Assembly (NCBI RefSeq): GCF_000381085.1
Contig: NZ_KB905899.1
Location: 310,001 to 374,000, forward strand
Length of the DNA stretch: 64,000 nucleotides
Source: Thiomicrorhabdus arctica DSM 13458
Lineage (GTDB): Bacteria; Pseudomonadota; Gammaproteobacteria; Thiomicrospirales; Thiomicrospiraceae
Reading direction: 5' to 3'
Under the pieces are notes generated by a model that made no database searches, was not told the DNA's origin, and worked only from the letters and a program-made list of their open reading frames with translations. Made by a program: the position numbers and the translations under genes. Positions 1 to 9,675 of the stretch are shown in pieces; position 1 is the first letter of the stretch; each line of letters opens with the position of its first letter.

Positions 1-395
1 TCGTGTTGTCCATGAATATCAATCAGCATGCTGCCTAGAGATTTTAATAGGCTAGAGGGGATGGGGCGGCCATTGATATACGCTTTAGAGCGGCCTTCTG
101 AAGTGACGGTTCTACGTAGGTAGCAATCACCGTCATCGTCGAGCTCCTGATCAACTAACCAGGCCTGTACATGCGGTAACTGTTTGATATCAAATTGGGC
201 ACTTACTTCGGCTCTTGGCGTATTATGGCGTACTAGACTGCTGTCTGATCGATCTCCTAAAGTGAGACCTAATGCATCCAGTAGTATGGATTTACCGGCA
301 CCGGTTTCACCGGTTAAGCTGCTAAACCCCTTATTAAAATTGAGTTGCAGTTTTTCGATTAGAGCCAGGTTTTGAATGGAGAGTTCTTGTAGCAT
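1..395 (-). CDS. recN: DNA repair protein RecN, N-terminal part (cut by window edge)
   Basis: RecN is an SMC-like ATPase that acts at double-strand breaks in recombinational repair. Only the first ~131 codons are in the window; the rest lies to the left. The protein begins MLQELSIQNLALIEKLQLNF and carries a P-loop, GETGAGKS, at about residues 29-36. It continues into the SRAYINGRPI-like segment (here SKAYINGRP) and DIHGQH, all typical of RecN. The start is the ATG whose complement lies at 393-395. A CAGGCCTG palindrome lies in the coding sequence at 160-167 and encodes part of VQAWL. nadK lies upstream on the same strand, 75 bp away, a common gammaproteobacterial arrangement. Confidence 0.95.
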   Translation of the reverse strand, partial: MLQELSIQNLALIEKLQLNFNKGFSSLTGETGAGKSILLDALGLTLGDRSDSSLVRHNTPRAEVSAQFDIKQLPHVQAWLVDQELDDDGDCYLRRTVTSEGRSKAYINGRPIPSSLLKSLGSMLIDIHGQH

Positions 396-470
396 GTTTA
401 CTCTTTTTCGTTAATTTATCGCGTATAAATAGTTTGAGGCTAAATTGTGAAAGGTTCGACATTGAACATT

Positions 471-1346
471 TTACAGTTTATCACCCCAATGCAATTTGGC
501 TCTGAGTAACTCAAAATGATCATGTCCTTTAGGATGAATCATTTTAATAAAATTAGGATGACGTGTCACAATCGTTCGGTAACCGGCCGAAATTAGGTAG
601 GTGATTTGGCCATCACAGATGATTTGCGCCGTGCTATGACAATCTTCATGCGGACGTAATTCAACGACGCTTTTCCCAGAAATAACATAAGGACGATTGC
701 TCATTGTATGGGGATTAATGGAGACTAAACTTAACACATCTAATGCAGGGTCGAGAATGGGGCCACCTGCAGAAAGGCCATAGGCGGTAGAGCCCGTCGG
801 TGTTGAGATGATCATGCCATCAGAACGTTGGCTATTAAAGAAACGATTGTCAACGAAGGTTTCAAATTCAATCATTCGCGGCGAATCGGTTTTATGGATC
901 ACCACATCATTAAAGGCGAGTTGATCGAATAGAATTTCATCATCTTTTTTAATAATGACTCTAATTAAATTGCGTTCTTCGCTCTCATAAATCCCTTCCA
1001 TGACGTCGTCTAAAATAGAGATCATCTCTTTAGGTGAGATGTCGGTCAAAAAACCTAATCGCCCGAGATTGATGCCGAGAATGGGGATGTTTTGGTCAAC
1101 AATAGTGCGTGCAACATCTAAGAACGTTCCATCACCACCGACTACGATGGCGACATCAATATGCTGTGCCAGTTCTTGACGGTCAATGATTTCGATACCA
1201 TAACATTCATACGGACAATCGTGACAGGATGCAGCATCCAAAAAAACCGTTTTGGATTTGCTTTGCAGGTGTTGAATTAGGGTATCAATACTTTCCCAAG
1301 ACTGAATACCATTGTATTTACCAAAAATGCCTATTTTCTTAAACAT
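471..1346 (-). CDS. nadK: NAD(+) kinase
   Basis: NadK phosphorylates NAD to NADP in the cytoplasm. The 291-residue product has the usual bacterial length. The GGDGT signature is in VVGGDGTFLDVAR (about residues 69-81). The GINLGRLGFLTDI segment and the STPTGSTAYGLSAGGPI substrate loop (about residues 181-198) are intact. The gene sits between recN, downstream on the same strand, and divergent hrcA. The 308-bp interval to hrcA holds the hrcA promoter and CIRCE element. I found no clear separate promoter for nadK. Confidence 0.96.
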   Translation of the reverse strand: MFKKIGIFGKYNGIQSWESIDTLIQHLQSKSKTVFLDAASCHDCPYECYGIEIIDRQELAQHIDVAIVVGGDGTFLDVARTIVDQNIPILGINLGRLGFLTDISPKEMISILDDVMEGIYESEERNLIRVIIKKDDEILFDQLAFNDVVIHKTDSPRMIEFETFVDNRFFNSQRSDGMIISTPTGSTAYGLSAGGPILDPALDVLSLVSINPHTMSNRPYVISGKSVVELRPHEDCHSTAQIICDGQITYLISAGYRTIVTRHPNFIKMIHPKGHDHFELLRAKLHWGDKL

Positions 1347-1509
1347 TTATTTCTCTCACTCTTTCCAATATGGGAGAGATCTTTGTACGAGTCGATTGTT
1401 GGCTAAAAATGGTTAAAACTCCGCTGCTTTTGGTTAAAAAAGTTGCAAGTTTTATCTGATTTTTATTTTGATTCGGACTCATAGAATGATCTCTAGACGC
1501 TAAAAATTC

Positions 1510-1537
1510 TTGTATAACTGGGCCGGAAACATATAAT
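1510..1537 (+). promoter_or_regulatory. Sigma-70-type promoter of hrcA operon
   Basis: A -35 box TTGTAT (1510-1515) and a perfect -10 box TATAAT (1532-1537) are separated by 16 bp. The -10 box directly abuts the CIRCE operator, so the transcription start falls inside the operator. This is the standard geometry for HrcA repression. Confidence 0.8.
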
Positions 1538-1564
1538 TTAGCACTCAAGGGTTGAGAGTGCTTA
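1538..1564. promoter_or_regulatory. CIRCE operator (HrcA binding site)
   Basis: The left arm TTAGCACTC (1538-1546), a 9-bp spacer and the right arm GAGTGCTTA (1556-1564) match the CIRCE consensus TTAGCACTC-N9-GAGTGCTAA with one mismatch in the right arm. It lies about 90 bp upstream of hrcA. Autoregulation of the hrcA-grpE-dnaK-dnaJ genes by the encoded HrcA repressor is the expected role. Confidence 0.93.
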
Positions 1565-1654
1565 TTTTAATACTATATAACACTTGAGGCAGGCCGGAAG
1601 ATCCGCCACCAAATGCCATTTTGACACTTACGATACATACTCTTAGGCTAGCAG

Positions 1655-2680
1655 ATGTTAAGCGACCGTTCACAGATTTTATTTAAAAACTTAATGGGAT
1701 TATACCTGAATGAAGGTAAGCCGGTAGGATCTACCACCTTGGCTAAATGCCCAGAAATCGACCTAAGCTCTGCGACAGTACGTAATGTGATGGCGGATTT
1801 AGAAAAGCTGGGATTGATTCATGCACCCCATACTTCTGCAGGCCGTGTGCCAACCGATAAAGGTTATCGCCTTTTTGTCGATTCAATGTTGACCTATCAG
1901 CCACTGTCTATTCAACGTGAAGCTCAGATTCGCCAGAAATTATCACCTAACTTAAACCCCGATGCTTTGATGCTCAACGCTTCGACTATGCTCTCTGGTA
2001 TGACCGGTATGGCCAGTTTAATACTGATGCCCAAAAAAGAGCGAGAAATTCTTAAACATATCGATTTTATTGCCCTAGGCGAAAATCGCGTTTTAGTGGT
2101 ATTGGTATTTAATGATCAAGATGTGCAAAATAGGGTTGTTGAATTAGAAAGTGCTATTACGAGCAGTGAGTTGATTAAAATCGCCAATTTTTTGAATGAA
2201 CAGTGCGCTGGTAAAAGTCTTGCCCAGGCGCGAACGACTTTAGTCGAACGTCTAAATCTGATTAGAAGCACTACGAATGAATTCATGTCGTCAGTGATCG
2301 AGGCAACAGACAGTGTGCTTTCCGAACAACTACAGCAAAAAATACCTTTTTTAGTGTCGGGTCAAACCAACTTGTTGAACTACCAAGAGTTAGCGCATGC
2401 GGATAAGTTAAAGTCACTGTTTCATGCTTTTGAACATCATTCAGAAATGCTGAGTGTGTTGGATAAAAGCATGGATGCACAAGGAGTACAGGTATTTATT
2501 GGTGCAGAGTGCGGTAATCCAATCTATCAAGATTGTAGTATCGTGACCACTCCTTACGAAGTGGAAGGTGAAGTCTTGGGTGTTTTGGGTGTTGTTGGCC
2601 CCAGCCGGATGAATTATGGAAAAGTCGTGCCTAAAGTGGATATTACTGCAAAAATTTTAAGTTCGCTCTTGAAAAAATAA
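1655..2680 (+). CDS. hrcA: Heat-inducible transcription repressor HrcA
   Basis: HrcA binds CIRCE operators and represses chaperone genes; GroEL usually keeps it active. The 341-residue product starts MLSDRSQILFKNLMGLY, matching the family N-terminus. A winged-helix DNA-binding part follows, with SSATVRNVMADLEKLG and APHTSAGRVPTDKGYR (about residues 38-72), then the GAF-like dimerisation region ending in VLGVLGVVGPSRMNYGKVVP. The Shine-Dalgarno is weak, but no other start fits the family. It is the first gene of the chaperone cluster and has a CIRCE element in front of it. Confidence 0.96.
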   Translation: MLSDRSQILFKNLMGLYLNEGKPVGSTTLAKCPEIDLSSATVRNVMADLEKLGLIHAPHTSAGRVPTDKGYRLFVDSMLTYQPLSIQREAQIRQKLSPNLNPDALMLNASTMLSGMTGMASLILMPKKEREILKHIDFIALGENRVLVVLVFNDQDVQNRVVELESAITSSELIKIANFLNEQCAGKSLAQARTTLVERLNLIRSTTNEFMSSVIEATDSVLSEQLQQKIPFLVSGQTNLLNYQELAHADKLKSLFHAFEHHSEMLSVLDKSMDAQGVQVFIGAECGNPIYQDCSIVTTPYEVEGEVLGVLGVVGPSRMNYGKVVPKVDITAKILSSLLKK

Positions 2681-2770
2681 GCCTTAGTCCCAATGATTTG
2701 GGTATCAGCATTTTTAAAGTTAAGTCGTTTGCCTTGTTTAAGGTAAACCAACTCAAATAGGAAGAAAAAC

Positions 2771-3343
2771 GTGTCAGATTTTAAAGCAGATAATCAAACA
2801 GCTGAAGAACAAATCCCAACGGTAGAAGAAGAGATGAAAAATGCCGAAAAAGCCCTAGAGCAAGCGGAAGAGACTGTGACAGAAGATATCACAGCATTGT
2901 TGGCCGAGTCTCGTATTGAAGCAGATAAACATAAAGATATGGCATTACGTATTCAAGCCGACATGGAAAATTTGCGTCGTCGTACGCGTATTGACATTGA
3001 AAGCGCGCATAAATATGCCTTAGACAAATTTGTAAATGCATTGATTCCTGCGATGGATTCAATGGAAATGGGCATGGATGCCTCTTCTAAAGAAGAAGCT
3101 TCTATTGAAAGTATCCGTGAGGGTATTGATATGACCTTTAAGCAAATGTTAGATGTTTTGGGCCAGTTCAATGTAGAACGTGTTGACCCAAAGGGAGAGA
3201 AGTTTAACCCTGAACTGCATGAAGCTTTAACGATGATTCCATCACCAGATCACGAGCCGAATACCGTGATCGATGTCATCCAAAAAGGGTATACGCTTAA
3301 CGAGCGTTTAGTCCGAGCAGCGCGCGTTATTGTTGCTCAGTAA
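2771..3343 (+). CDS. grpE: Nucleotide exchange factor GrpE
   Basis: GrpE releases ADP from DnaK. The 190-residue product has an acidic, disordered N-terminus, a long helix (about residues 55-105, with MENLRRRTRIDIE), and the C-terminal beta domain with PELHEALTMIPS and VIQKGYTLNERLVRAARVIVA. Translation starts at GTG 2771, and AGGAAG (2759-2764) is well placed ahead of it. It lies 90 bp after hrcA and 117 bp before dnaK. Confidence 0.96.
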   Translation: MSDFKADNQTAEEQIPTVEEEMKNAEKALEQAEETVTEDITALLAESRIEADKHKDMALRIQADMENLRRRTRIDIESAHKYALDKFVNALIPAMDSMEMGMDASSKEEASIESIREGIDMTFKQMLDVLGQFNVERVDPKGEKFNPELHEALTMIPSPDHEPNTVIDVIQKGYTLNERLVRAARVIVAQ

Positions 3344-3391
3344 GTAAGTGTGTGACGAATTAGATAAAAAACAGAAAAAAATTTTATATGG

Positions 3392-3420
3392 CTTGAAAAA
3401 CAAATTTACAGCCCTATAAA
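3392..3420 (+). promoter_or_regulatory. Sigma-32 (RpoH)-like heat-shock promoter of dnaK
   Basis: CTTGAAA (3392-3398), a 13-bp spacer and CCCTATAAA (3412-3420) closely match the RpoH consensus CTTGAAA-N13-17-CCCCATNT, with one mismatch in the CCCCAT core. It lies in the grpE-dnaK gap about 40 bp before the dnaK start. With the CIRCE site upstream of hrcA, this suggests both positive and negative heat control. Confidence 0.68.
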
Positions 3421-3460
3421 GTTTGCAACATTAAATTAAAAACTCTTGGAGAATATTAAG

Positions 3461-5380
3461 ATGGCTAAAATTATTGGTATCGATTTAGGAACAACAAACT
3501 CTTGTGTTGCTGTTATGGAAGGCAAAGAAGTTAAGGTTATTCCAAACGCTGAAGGCGCGCGTACAACCCCCTCTATCGTAGCTTACACAGCAGACGGTGA
3601 AGTGTTAGTTGGGGATTCAGCAAAGCGTCAAGCGGTCACTAACCCTGAAAACACAATCTTCGCGATCAAGCGTTTAATTGGTCGTCGTGCAGATGATAAA
3701 ATTGTTGCCAAAGATAAAGACATGGTACCTTATGCCATTGTGGCCGCAGATAATGGTGACGCTTGGGTTGAGGTAAATGGAAAGAAATTATCGCCACAAG
3801 AAGTCTCTGCAAAAACATTGATTAAAATGAAGAAGACAGCGGAAGACTACCTTGGTTATGAAGTGACGGAAGCGGTTATCACCGTACCTGCCTACTTCAA
3901 TGATGCACAGCGTCAAGCGACCAAAGACGCGGGTAAAATTGCAGGTCTAGATGTTAAACGTATTATCAACGAGCCAACAGCTGCCGCACTTGCTTACGGT
4001 ATGGATAAAGTCGTAAAAGACAGCGTTATTGCTGTTTACGATTTAGGTGGCGGAACATTCGATGTTTCAATCATCGAAGTCGCTAACCTAGATGGTGAGA
4101 AGCAAGTTGAAGTATTGTCTACCAACGGTGATACCTTCTTAGGGGGTGAAGATTTCGATAACGTGATCGTTGAGTACATCGCTGAAGAGTTCATGAAAGA
4201 TCAGAACGTTAACTTGAAGTTAGATAAGTTGGCTTTACAACGTGTTCGTGAAGCGGCTGAAAAAGCGAAAATCGAACTATCTTCACGTGAACAAACAGAT
4301 ATCAACTTACCTTACGTCACCGCAGATGCAACTGGCCCTAAGCATTTGAACATGAAAATCACACGTGCTAAGTTTGAGTCTTTGATTGAAGACTTAGTTA
4401 AGCGTTCGATTGAGCCTTGTAAGATTGCTTTAAAAGATGCAGGCCTTACGGCTTCGCAAATCGACGATGTTATATTGGTCGGTGGTTCAACACGTGTACC
4501 AATGGTTCAAGCCGCTGTTAAAGAGTTCTTCGGTAAAGAGCCACGTAAAGATGTAAACCCTGATGAAGCAGTTGCCATGGGTGCCGCGATTCAAGGGGGG
4601 GTACTTTCTGGTGATGTAAACGACGTTCTTCTATTAGATGTAACGCCTCTATCTCTAGGTATCGAGACAATGGGTGGCGTTATGTCTAAGTTGATTGAGA
4701 AAAATACTACGATTCCTACTCGTAAATCACAAGTATTCTCAACGGCTGAAGACAATCAGTCTGCCGTAACCATTCACGTGGTTCAGGGTGAGCGCGAAAT
4801 CGCATCTGGTAACAAGTCATTAGGTCAATTCAACCTAGATGAAATTGCACCAGCACAGCGTGGTCAGCCACAAATCGAAGTAACGTTTGATATTGATGCC
4901 AACGGTATCCTAAACGTTTCTGCTAAAGATAAGTCGACTGGTAAAGAACAGCACATCACTATTCAAGCCTCTTCAGGTTTATCAGAAGAAGAAGTTGAAG
5001 CCATGGTTAAAGATGCTGAAGCACATGCAGAAGAAGATGCCAAAATGAAAGTATTGGTTGAAGCTCGTAACCAAGCAGATGCAATGGTTCACTCTACGCA
5101 GAAAATGGTTAAAGATGCTGGTGACTCTGTTGATGCGGCTGAAAAAGAAGCAATTGATACGGCCATTACGGCTGTCAATGACGCAATCAAAGGCGACGAC
5201 AAAGATGCAATTGAAGCAGCGGTTGCAAAGCTTGCTGAAGCAAGCCAATCGGTTGCTCAAAAAGCACAGGCTAAGCAGGCGGAAGGCGGTGAAGATGCGC
5301 AACAGCAAGGTGAAACAAACGAAGCGGATGACGATATTGTCGATGCAGAGTTTGAAGAAGTGAATGACGATAAAAAGTAA
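3461..5380 (+). CDS. dnaK: Chaperone protein DnaK (Hsp70)
   Basis: DnaK is the ATP-driven Hsp70 chaperone and works with DnaJ and GrpE. The ATG at 3461 is preferred: TTGGAGAA (3446-3453) is its ribosome binding site, and the product then begins [18 protein letters not shown], as in the family. The in-frame TTG at 3446 lies inside that site. The 639-residue product has the nucleotide-binding domain ([28 protein letters not shown]), the linker [13 protein letters not shown], the substrate-binding domain and a helical lid. It ends in the acidic tail [15 protein letters not shown]. Codon use resembles that of highly expressed genes. Confidence 0.98.
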   Translation: MAKIIGIDLGTTNSCVAVMEGKEVKVIPNAEGARTTPSIVAYTADGEVLVGDSAKRQAVTNPENTIFAIKRLIGRRADDKIVAKDKDMVPYAIVAADNGDAWVEVNGKKLSPQEVSAKTLIKMKKTAEDYLGYEVTEAVITVPAYFNDAQRQATKDAGKIAGLDVKRIINEPTAAALAYGMDKVVKDSVIAVYDLGGGTFDVSIIEVANLDGEKQVEVLSTNGDTFLGGEDFDNVIVEYIAEEFMKDQNVNLKLDKLALQRVREAAEKAKIELSSREQTDINLPYVTADATGPKHLNMKITRAKFESLIEDLVKRSIEPCKIALKDAGLTASQIDDVILVGGSTRVPMVQAAVKEFFGKEPRKDVNPDEAVAMGAAIQGGVLSGDVNDVLLLDVTPLSLGIETMGGVMSKLIEKNTTIPTRKSQVFSTAEDNQSAVTIHVVQGEREIASGNKSLGQFNLDEIAPAQRGQPQIEVTFDIDANGILNVSAKDKSTGKEQHITIQASSGLSEEEVEAMVKDAEAHAEEDAKMKVLVEARNQADAMVHSTQKMVKDAGDSVDAAEKEAIDTAITAVNDAIKGDDKDAIEAAVAKLAEASQSVAQKAQAKQAEGGEDAQQQGETNEADDDIVDAEFEEVNDDKK

Positions 5381-5523
5381 TTTTTAGGAGGCATCTTGCC
5401 TCTTAAAGCGCCACTTCTAGGTTAAGAAATATTAATGACATATCAACTCGTATTTCTTGCCTTGGTCTGACACTTTATAGGCACAAGCTGTTTCCTTACT
5501 ATTTTTATTGCTAGCCAAACAGA

Positions 5524-5564
5524 TGCACGAATATCTTAGGTTTCTAAGGCATTTGTGCATTTTT
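5524..5564 (+). terminator. Rho-independent terminator after dnaK
   Basis: A 16-bp stem (5524-5539 with 5544-5559, two mismatches) with a GTTT loop is followed by five T. It lies 144 bp after the dnaK stop. It probably makes dnaJ expression partly independent of, or weaker than, that of dnaK. Confidence 0.72.
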
Positions 5565-5583
5565 ATATGCTTAACTTAAGTCT

Positions 5584-5626
5584 CTATTTAAAAATCACCA
5601 GGCCTGGTCCGGTTGTTTTTAAATAG
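5584..5626. repeat. Inverted repeat enclosing an ACCAGGCCTGGT palindrome, upstream of dnaJ
   Basis: Perfect 11-bp arms CTATTTAAAAA (5584-5594) and TTTTTAAATAG (5616-5626) flank a 21-nt loop. The loop contains the palindrome ACCAGGCCTGGT (5597-5608), one of at least 16 CAGGCCTG copies in the window. The transcript could form a cruciform-like nested hairpin 38 bp before the dnaJ start. The function is unknown; termination, mRNA processing or a recurring genomic mark are possible. Confidence 0.7.
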
Positions 5627-5663
5627 ACATTAATCACGCGCTTAGCGCAAATACGAGAGATCG

Positions 5664-6824
5664 ATGACCCAAACCTGTTATTACGAAATTTTAGCGGTTA
5701 CTAAAACTGCATCAGAAGGCGAAATTAAAAAGGCCTACCGAAAAATGGCGATGAAATACCATCCAGACCGTAATCCAGATGACAAGACTTCTGAAAATAA
5801 ATTTAAAGAAGCTGCTGAAGCTTATGAAATTTTGTCAGATTCGCAAAAACGCGCGACCTATGATCAGTTTGGACACGCCGGTTTAAATGGGCAAACGGGT
5901 GGTCACGGCGGTTTTGGTGGCGGTTTTGAAGGTGGTTTTGGTGATATCTTTGGTGACATGTTCGGTGGCGGTTTCAGTGGACAACGCGGTCCTCAACCCG
6001 GAGCGGATCTTCAATATGAACTAAAAATTAATTTAGAAGATGCCGTTGCAGGGACTTCTGTTGATATTCGTATCCCAACTAAAGATATTTGTGAAAGTTG
6101 CGATGGAACGGGCGCAGAACCGGGGAGTAAGATAGAAACTTGTCCGACCTGCCAGGGAGCGGGCCAAGTTCGAATGCAACAAGGTTTCTTCGCTGTCAAT
6201 CGTGCTTGTCCTAGCTGCCATGGAACAGGTCAACTCATTACAACGCCTTGCAAAACTTGCCGCGGTGAAGGGTATACTCATAGCCACAAAACACTGACGG
6301 TTAAAATTCCAGCAGGGGTTGATACGGGTGATCGTATTCGTCTTCAAGGCGAAGGTGAAGCGGGCGAATCTGGAGCACCACGCGGTGATTTGTATGTACG
6401 TATGCAGGTTCAAAAGCACGCTATCTTTGAACGTGATGGCAATACTCTGTATTGTGAGTTGCCAATGAGTTTCGCAACAGCTGCTTTGGGTGGCAGTGTC
6501 GATGTGCCCACCTTAGGTGGTAAAGCCAGTTTAAAAGTTCCTGCGGGAACGCAGTCTGGTCAACGTTTTAAGTTGACGGGCAAAGGTGTTAAATCAGTAC
6601 GTTCCTCTCGTGTTGGCGATATGATTGTAGAAGTTCATATTGAAACGCCTGTGAAGTTAACAAGTCGCCAAAAAGAGTTGTTGCAAGAATTTGATGAGAG
6701 TCTAAAAGGCAAACATCATAAACAACACAGCCCAAAAGAGCACAGTTTCTTTGATTCGGTAAAATCCTTCTTTACCAGTGACGATGATAAAAAATCTGAC
6801 CAAGAGAATGACCCTTGGAAATAG
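5664..6824 (+). CDS. dnaJ: Chaperone protein DnaJ
   Basis: DnaJ (Hsp40) delivers substrates to DnaK and stimulates its ATPase. The 386-residue product has a J domain with the essential HPD in [10 protein letters not shown] (about residues 32-41) and a glycine/phenylalanine-rich linker (about residues 75-115). Four zinc-binding CxxCxGxG repeats follow ([32 protein letters not shown]), then the C-terminal substrate-binding domains. The lysine/aspartate-rich tail after about residue 350 is slightly longer than usual. It lies 283 bp after dnaK, behind a terminator and the 5584-5626 inverted repeat, and 60 bp before dapB. Confidence 0.97.
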   Translation: MTQTCYYEILAVTKTASEGEIKKAYRKMAMKYHPDRNPDDKTSENKFKEAAEAYEILSDSQKRATYDQFGHAGLNGQTGGHGGFGGGFEGGFGDIFGDMFGGGFSGQRGPQPGADLQYELKINLEDAVAGTSVDIRIPTKDICESCDGTGAEPGSKIETCPTCQGAGQVRMQQGFFAVNRACPSCHGTGQLITTPCKTCRGEGYTHSHKTLTVKIPAGVDTGDRIRLQGEGEAGESGAPRGDLYVRMQVQKHAIFERDGNTLYCELPMSFATAALGGSVDVPTLGGKASLKVPAGTQSGQRFKLTGKGVKSVRSSRVGDMIVEVHIETPVKLTSRQKELLQEFDESLKGKHHKQHSPKEHSFFDSVKSFFTSDDDKKSDQENDPWK

Positions 6825-6860
6825 AGCCAAGAGACGGTTAAGATCGGGTAGTAAACCTAA

Positions 6861-7685
<825 letters not shown>

Positions 7686-7707
7686 AATGTAGTTATAAAT
7701 AAATCTA

Positions 7708-7740
7708 AAAGGCGTACTCATAAATGAGTGCGCCTTTTTT
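7708..7740 (+). terminator. Rho-independent terminator after dapB
   Basis: A near-perfect stem (AAAGGCG and ACTCAT paired with ATGAGT and CGCCTTT) ends in a run of six T, 23 bp after the dapB stop. Confidence 0.9.
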
Positions 7741-7863
7741 GTTTTACGGCCTAAATAAATGAATGAGCTTTGTTACTATTTCATTTATTTTTCGTCATAT
7801 TAGTCTCTAAAATAAATGCGTTTAGTAGGGTTAAAAGGTGTTTTTAGGTTCTTTTTTTATGAT

Positions 7864-7877
7864 TTGACGTGAGTCAA
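7864..7877. promoter_or_regulatory. FNR/CRP-family-like inverted site
   Basis: TTGAC-GTGA-GTCAA is a perfect 5-bp inverted repeat with the 4-bp spacing used by FNR-family regulators (consensus TTGAT-N4-ATCAA). It lies about 170 bp upstream of the lysine-rich gene, in the otherwise featureless 7741-8044 interval. A single match in AT-rich DNA could be chance. Confidence 0.35.
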
Positions 7878-8044
7878 AATGAAAGCGTTTTTAAACATAA
7901 AATAAGTTGTAAATTGAATCTATACCCTATTGTTATTGTCATTGTACAATAGACGTACTCGATGTTGTTTCTTCGGGAATACGGTATGATTAGGGTTAAT
8001 TTTTCATACGATTAACGTTATAAAATTAGGTAACAGGATTGAAC

Positions 8045-8263
8045 ATGGCAAAATCTTCAAAGAAAAAGCGAGATACAAAGTTAGAAACGACAAAACAGGA
8101 AGAGAAGCTAGAAAAGCAGTTGGCTAAAGATGCTAAGAAGGCTGAGAAACTCGCTAAAAAAACAGAAAAGAAATTAGCCAAAAAGAAAGCTGAAAAGAAA
8201 GAAGATAAAAAACCAGATAAAAAAGTTGAAAAGACCTCCTCCAAAAAATCGAAGAAAAAATAG
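8045..8263 (+). CDS. Lysine-rich small protein (hypothetical)
   Basis: The product is 72 residues and consists almost wholly of Lys, Glu, Asp and Ala. It starts MAKSSKKKRDTKLETTKQ and ends in KTSSKKSKKK. It is strongly basic with a predicted helical centre and no signal peptide. The ATG at 8045 is preferred over the in-frame TTG six bases earlier. The composition resembles histone H1-like or nucleoid-associated tails, but no family is recognised. The gene stands alone behind the dapB terminator. Low-complexity sequence can look like a gene by chance, so moderate confidence is given. Confidence 0.62.
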   Translation: MAKSSKKKRDTKLETTKQEEKLEKQLAKDAKKAEKLAKKTEKKLAKKKAEKKEDKKPDKKVEKTSSKKSKKK

Positions 8264-8393
8264 CAAAATTTCTGCTAAATCAGATAAGTTATGGGGAAGG
8301 TTTTGTTTGCCAAGGCGAATTTTCTCAAAGAGTGAGTGCACCTTTGCCACTTCAATGAGTTAGGGTAAGTGTCTGAGCTGTAGAGAATATTTT

Positions 8394-9053
8394 TTAACTT
8401 GCTGGGCACTTTAAAACCTCTAAAATAGAGTTAAGCATTGAGTCTATATGGCGATAGTCAATTGGGATGTCATGAAAAACACCCTTATATTCTAAAACTA
8501 GGCTAGGAAAGCTAGTCGCCTGAATGCTTTGATTGAAGGCTAATTCCTGCTTGAGTTGTTGCTCTGTTTCAGGTTGTTTAAGCTGTCTCTCGAACTCTGA
8601 AGCATTTAATCCTATCTCGTTTGCTAATGAAACAAGCGTATTATTGTCCGACGGATTTTGTGCCTTAAGATAATAAGCTTGCTGAATCGCTAAAATCATT
8701 GTTTCTTCATATTCAAGTCCTTGATTTCGGGCGGCAATGACCGCTCGGCACGACGGATAGGTTGAACGTCTTGGTTGGTTTAAATGCCAAAAATCGAAAT
8801 TAAATTCAGTTTGTGGCACTTTTTGTTGAATGTGGCGCCAGATAGACTGTAATTTTTGTTGAAGCTCTAGCGACATCGGTTCGGTCGTATCGGCTGCCAA
8901 ACCTCCAAGCGAGTTATGAATTTCAATAGAGCGAGGTAAGGCTTGTTTTAAGGTCTTCCAGACGGGTTGAAACGCCCAACACCAACTGCACATTGGGTCG
9001 TGAATGTAATGAAGAATTGCCTTATGGCTCTTATGAGAATCTGTTACCGACAT
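8394..9053 (-). CDS. DsbA-family thioredoxin-fold oxidoreductase
   Basis: The 219-residue protein has the DsbA/FrnE-like fold. An N-terminal strand leads into HDPMCSWCWAF, with a CSWC redox pair at Cys22 and Cys25. A helical insertion follows, then the cis-proline loop (ATSFPSLVL, about residues 176-184). There is no signal peptide, so a cytoplasmic location is likely; the CSWC motif also occurs in 2-hydroxychromene isomerase/FrnE-type relatives. The specific substrate is unknown. It converges with the lysine-rich gene and is encoded on the same strand as the Msr fusion 620 bp upstream of it, so a redox-repair theme is plausible for the block. Confidence 0.82.
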   Translation of the reverse strand: MSVTDSHKSHKAILHYIHDPMCSWCWAFQPVWKTLKQALPRSIEIHNSLGGLAADTTEPMSLELQQKLQSIWRHIQQKVPQTEFNFDFWHLNQPRRSTYPSCRAVIAARNQGLEYEETMILAIQQAYYLKAQNPSDNNTLVSLANEIGLNASEFERQLKQPETEQQLKQELAFNQSIQATSFPSLVLEYKGVFHDIPIDYRHIDSMLNSILEVLKCPAS

Positions 9054-9603
9054 GCTATGACATCTCCCGTGTAATTTATGACTAGAGTGGAGCGAGTTGT
9101 TAAATGTATTTAACCAGGCCTGTTTGTGCTAACTTTAAATATGATTAGTGTAACCAAGCTTTAGGCTGGAGCAAAGACCTCTAACAAAAAGAATGGGTAT
9201 GAAAAAAGTTAATGATTCACCCGCTGTCGTTATGTTAACTATTTTATGGATTGGGTTGTTTTACGCTCAATAACGATGGTGCAAACCAATAAGAGGGTAC
9301 CTCTGATCGGGGGGTGACCACTGTCGTGAGTAAGGGGGCATGGGTGGTATAGATCAGTCAGGGGAAAACAGTTGTTATCTCTGGCAGCTGATTTTGGATT
9401 GGAAGTGTCTATTGGGAACCCTAAAGAGAAACCACCTTCTTTTACCGCTCCATAAACTATAAAATCAAATAGCTAAGTGGTTGTGTTTGCACTTACATTC
9501 TCTAATAAGATATTGGATTGGTGCCGCATGTCACGACATTGATGACCTTTGAGGTTAAGTCTTAAAGTGGTTAAAGTGGTTACAGTGGTTACAAAAGTTT
9601 ATA
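9054..9603. other. Long intergenic stretch without a convincing gene
   Basis: About 550 bp hold no supported gene. A CAGGCCTG palindrome lies at 9115-9122. A 24-codon ORF at 9199-9273 on the plus strand encodes MKKVNDSPAVVMLTILWIGL followed by FYAQ. It could be a tiny single-span membrane peptide, but no ribosome binding site is visible. A short tandem repeat lies at 9566-9592. Base composition around 9300-9330 is unusually G-rich. Confidence 0.5.
9566..9592. repeat. Three tandem 9-bp repeats
   Basis: AGTGGTTAA, AGTGGTTAC and AGTGGTTAC run head to tail just before the bidirectional terminator. Such short direct repeats can bind regulators or arise by slippage; nothing here decides between these. 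Confidence 0.6.
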
Positions 9604-9642
9604 AAAAAGGCGCCTTCAGAAGGTATCTGAAGGCGCCTTTTT
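9604..9642 (-). terminator. Strong terminator of the Msr fusion gene (bidirectional)
   Basis: A perfect 17-bp inverted repeat with a 5-nt loop has A-runs on one side and T-runs on the other. On the minus strand it lies 33 bp after the Msr fusion stop. The symmetric A/T tails could also stop plus-strand transcripts. Confidence 0.9.
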
Positions 9643-9675
9643 AATTGGGCTGAGTGGTTCTGTTTTGTAAACCTT

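Noticed and set aside
1339-1548. Open frame of 69 codons on the minus strand between nadK and hrcA
   Set aside because: It overlaps the nadK start and runs across the hrcA promoter and CIRCE operator; composition and motifs are not protein-like.
4982-5363. Long frames on both strands over the dnaK 3' end
   Set aside because: They are shadows of the dnaK lid coding sequence, whose Glu/Lys/Ala-rich codons leave other frames open.
9199-9273. 24-codon ORF encoding a short hydrophobic peptide
   Set aside because: There is no ribosome binding site and no conservation evidence; it is mentioned only as a possibility in the 9054-9603 entry.
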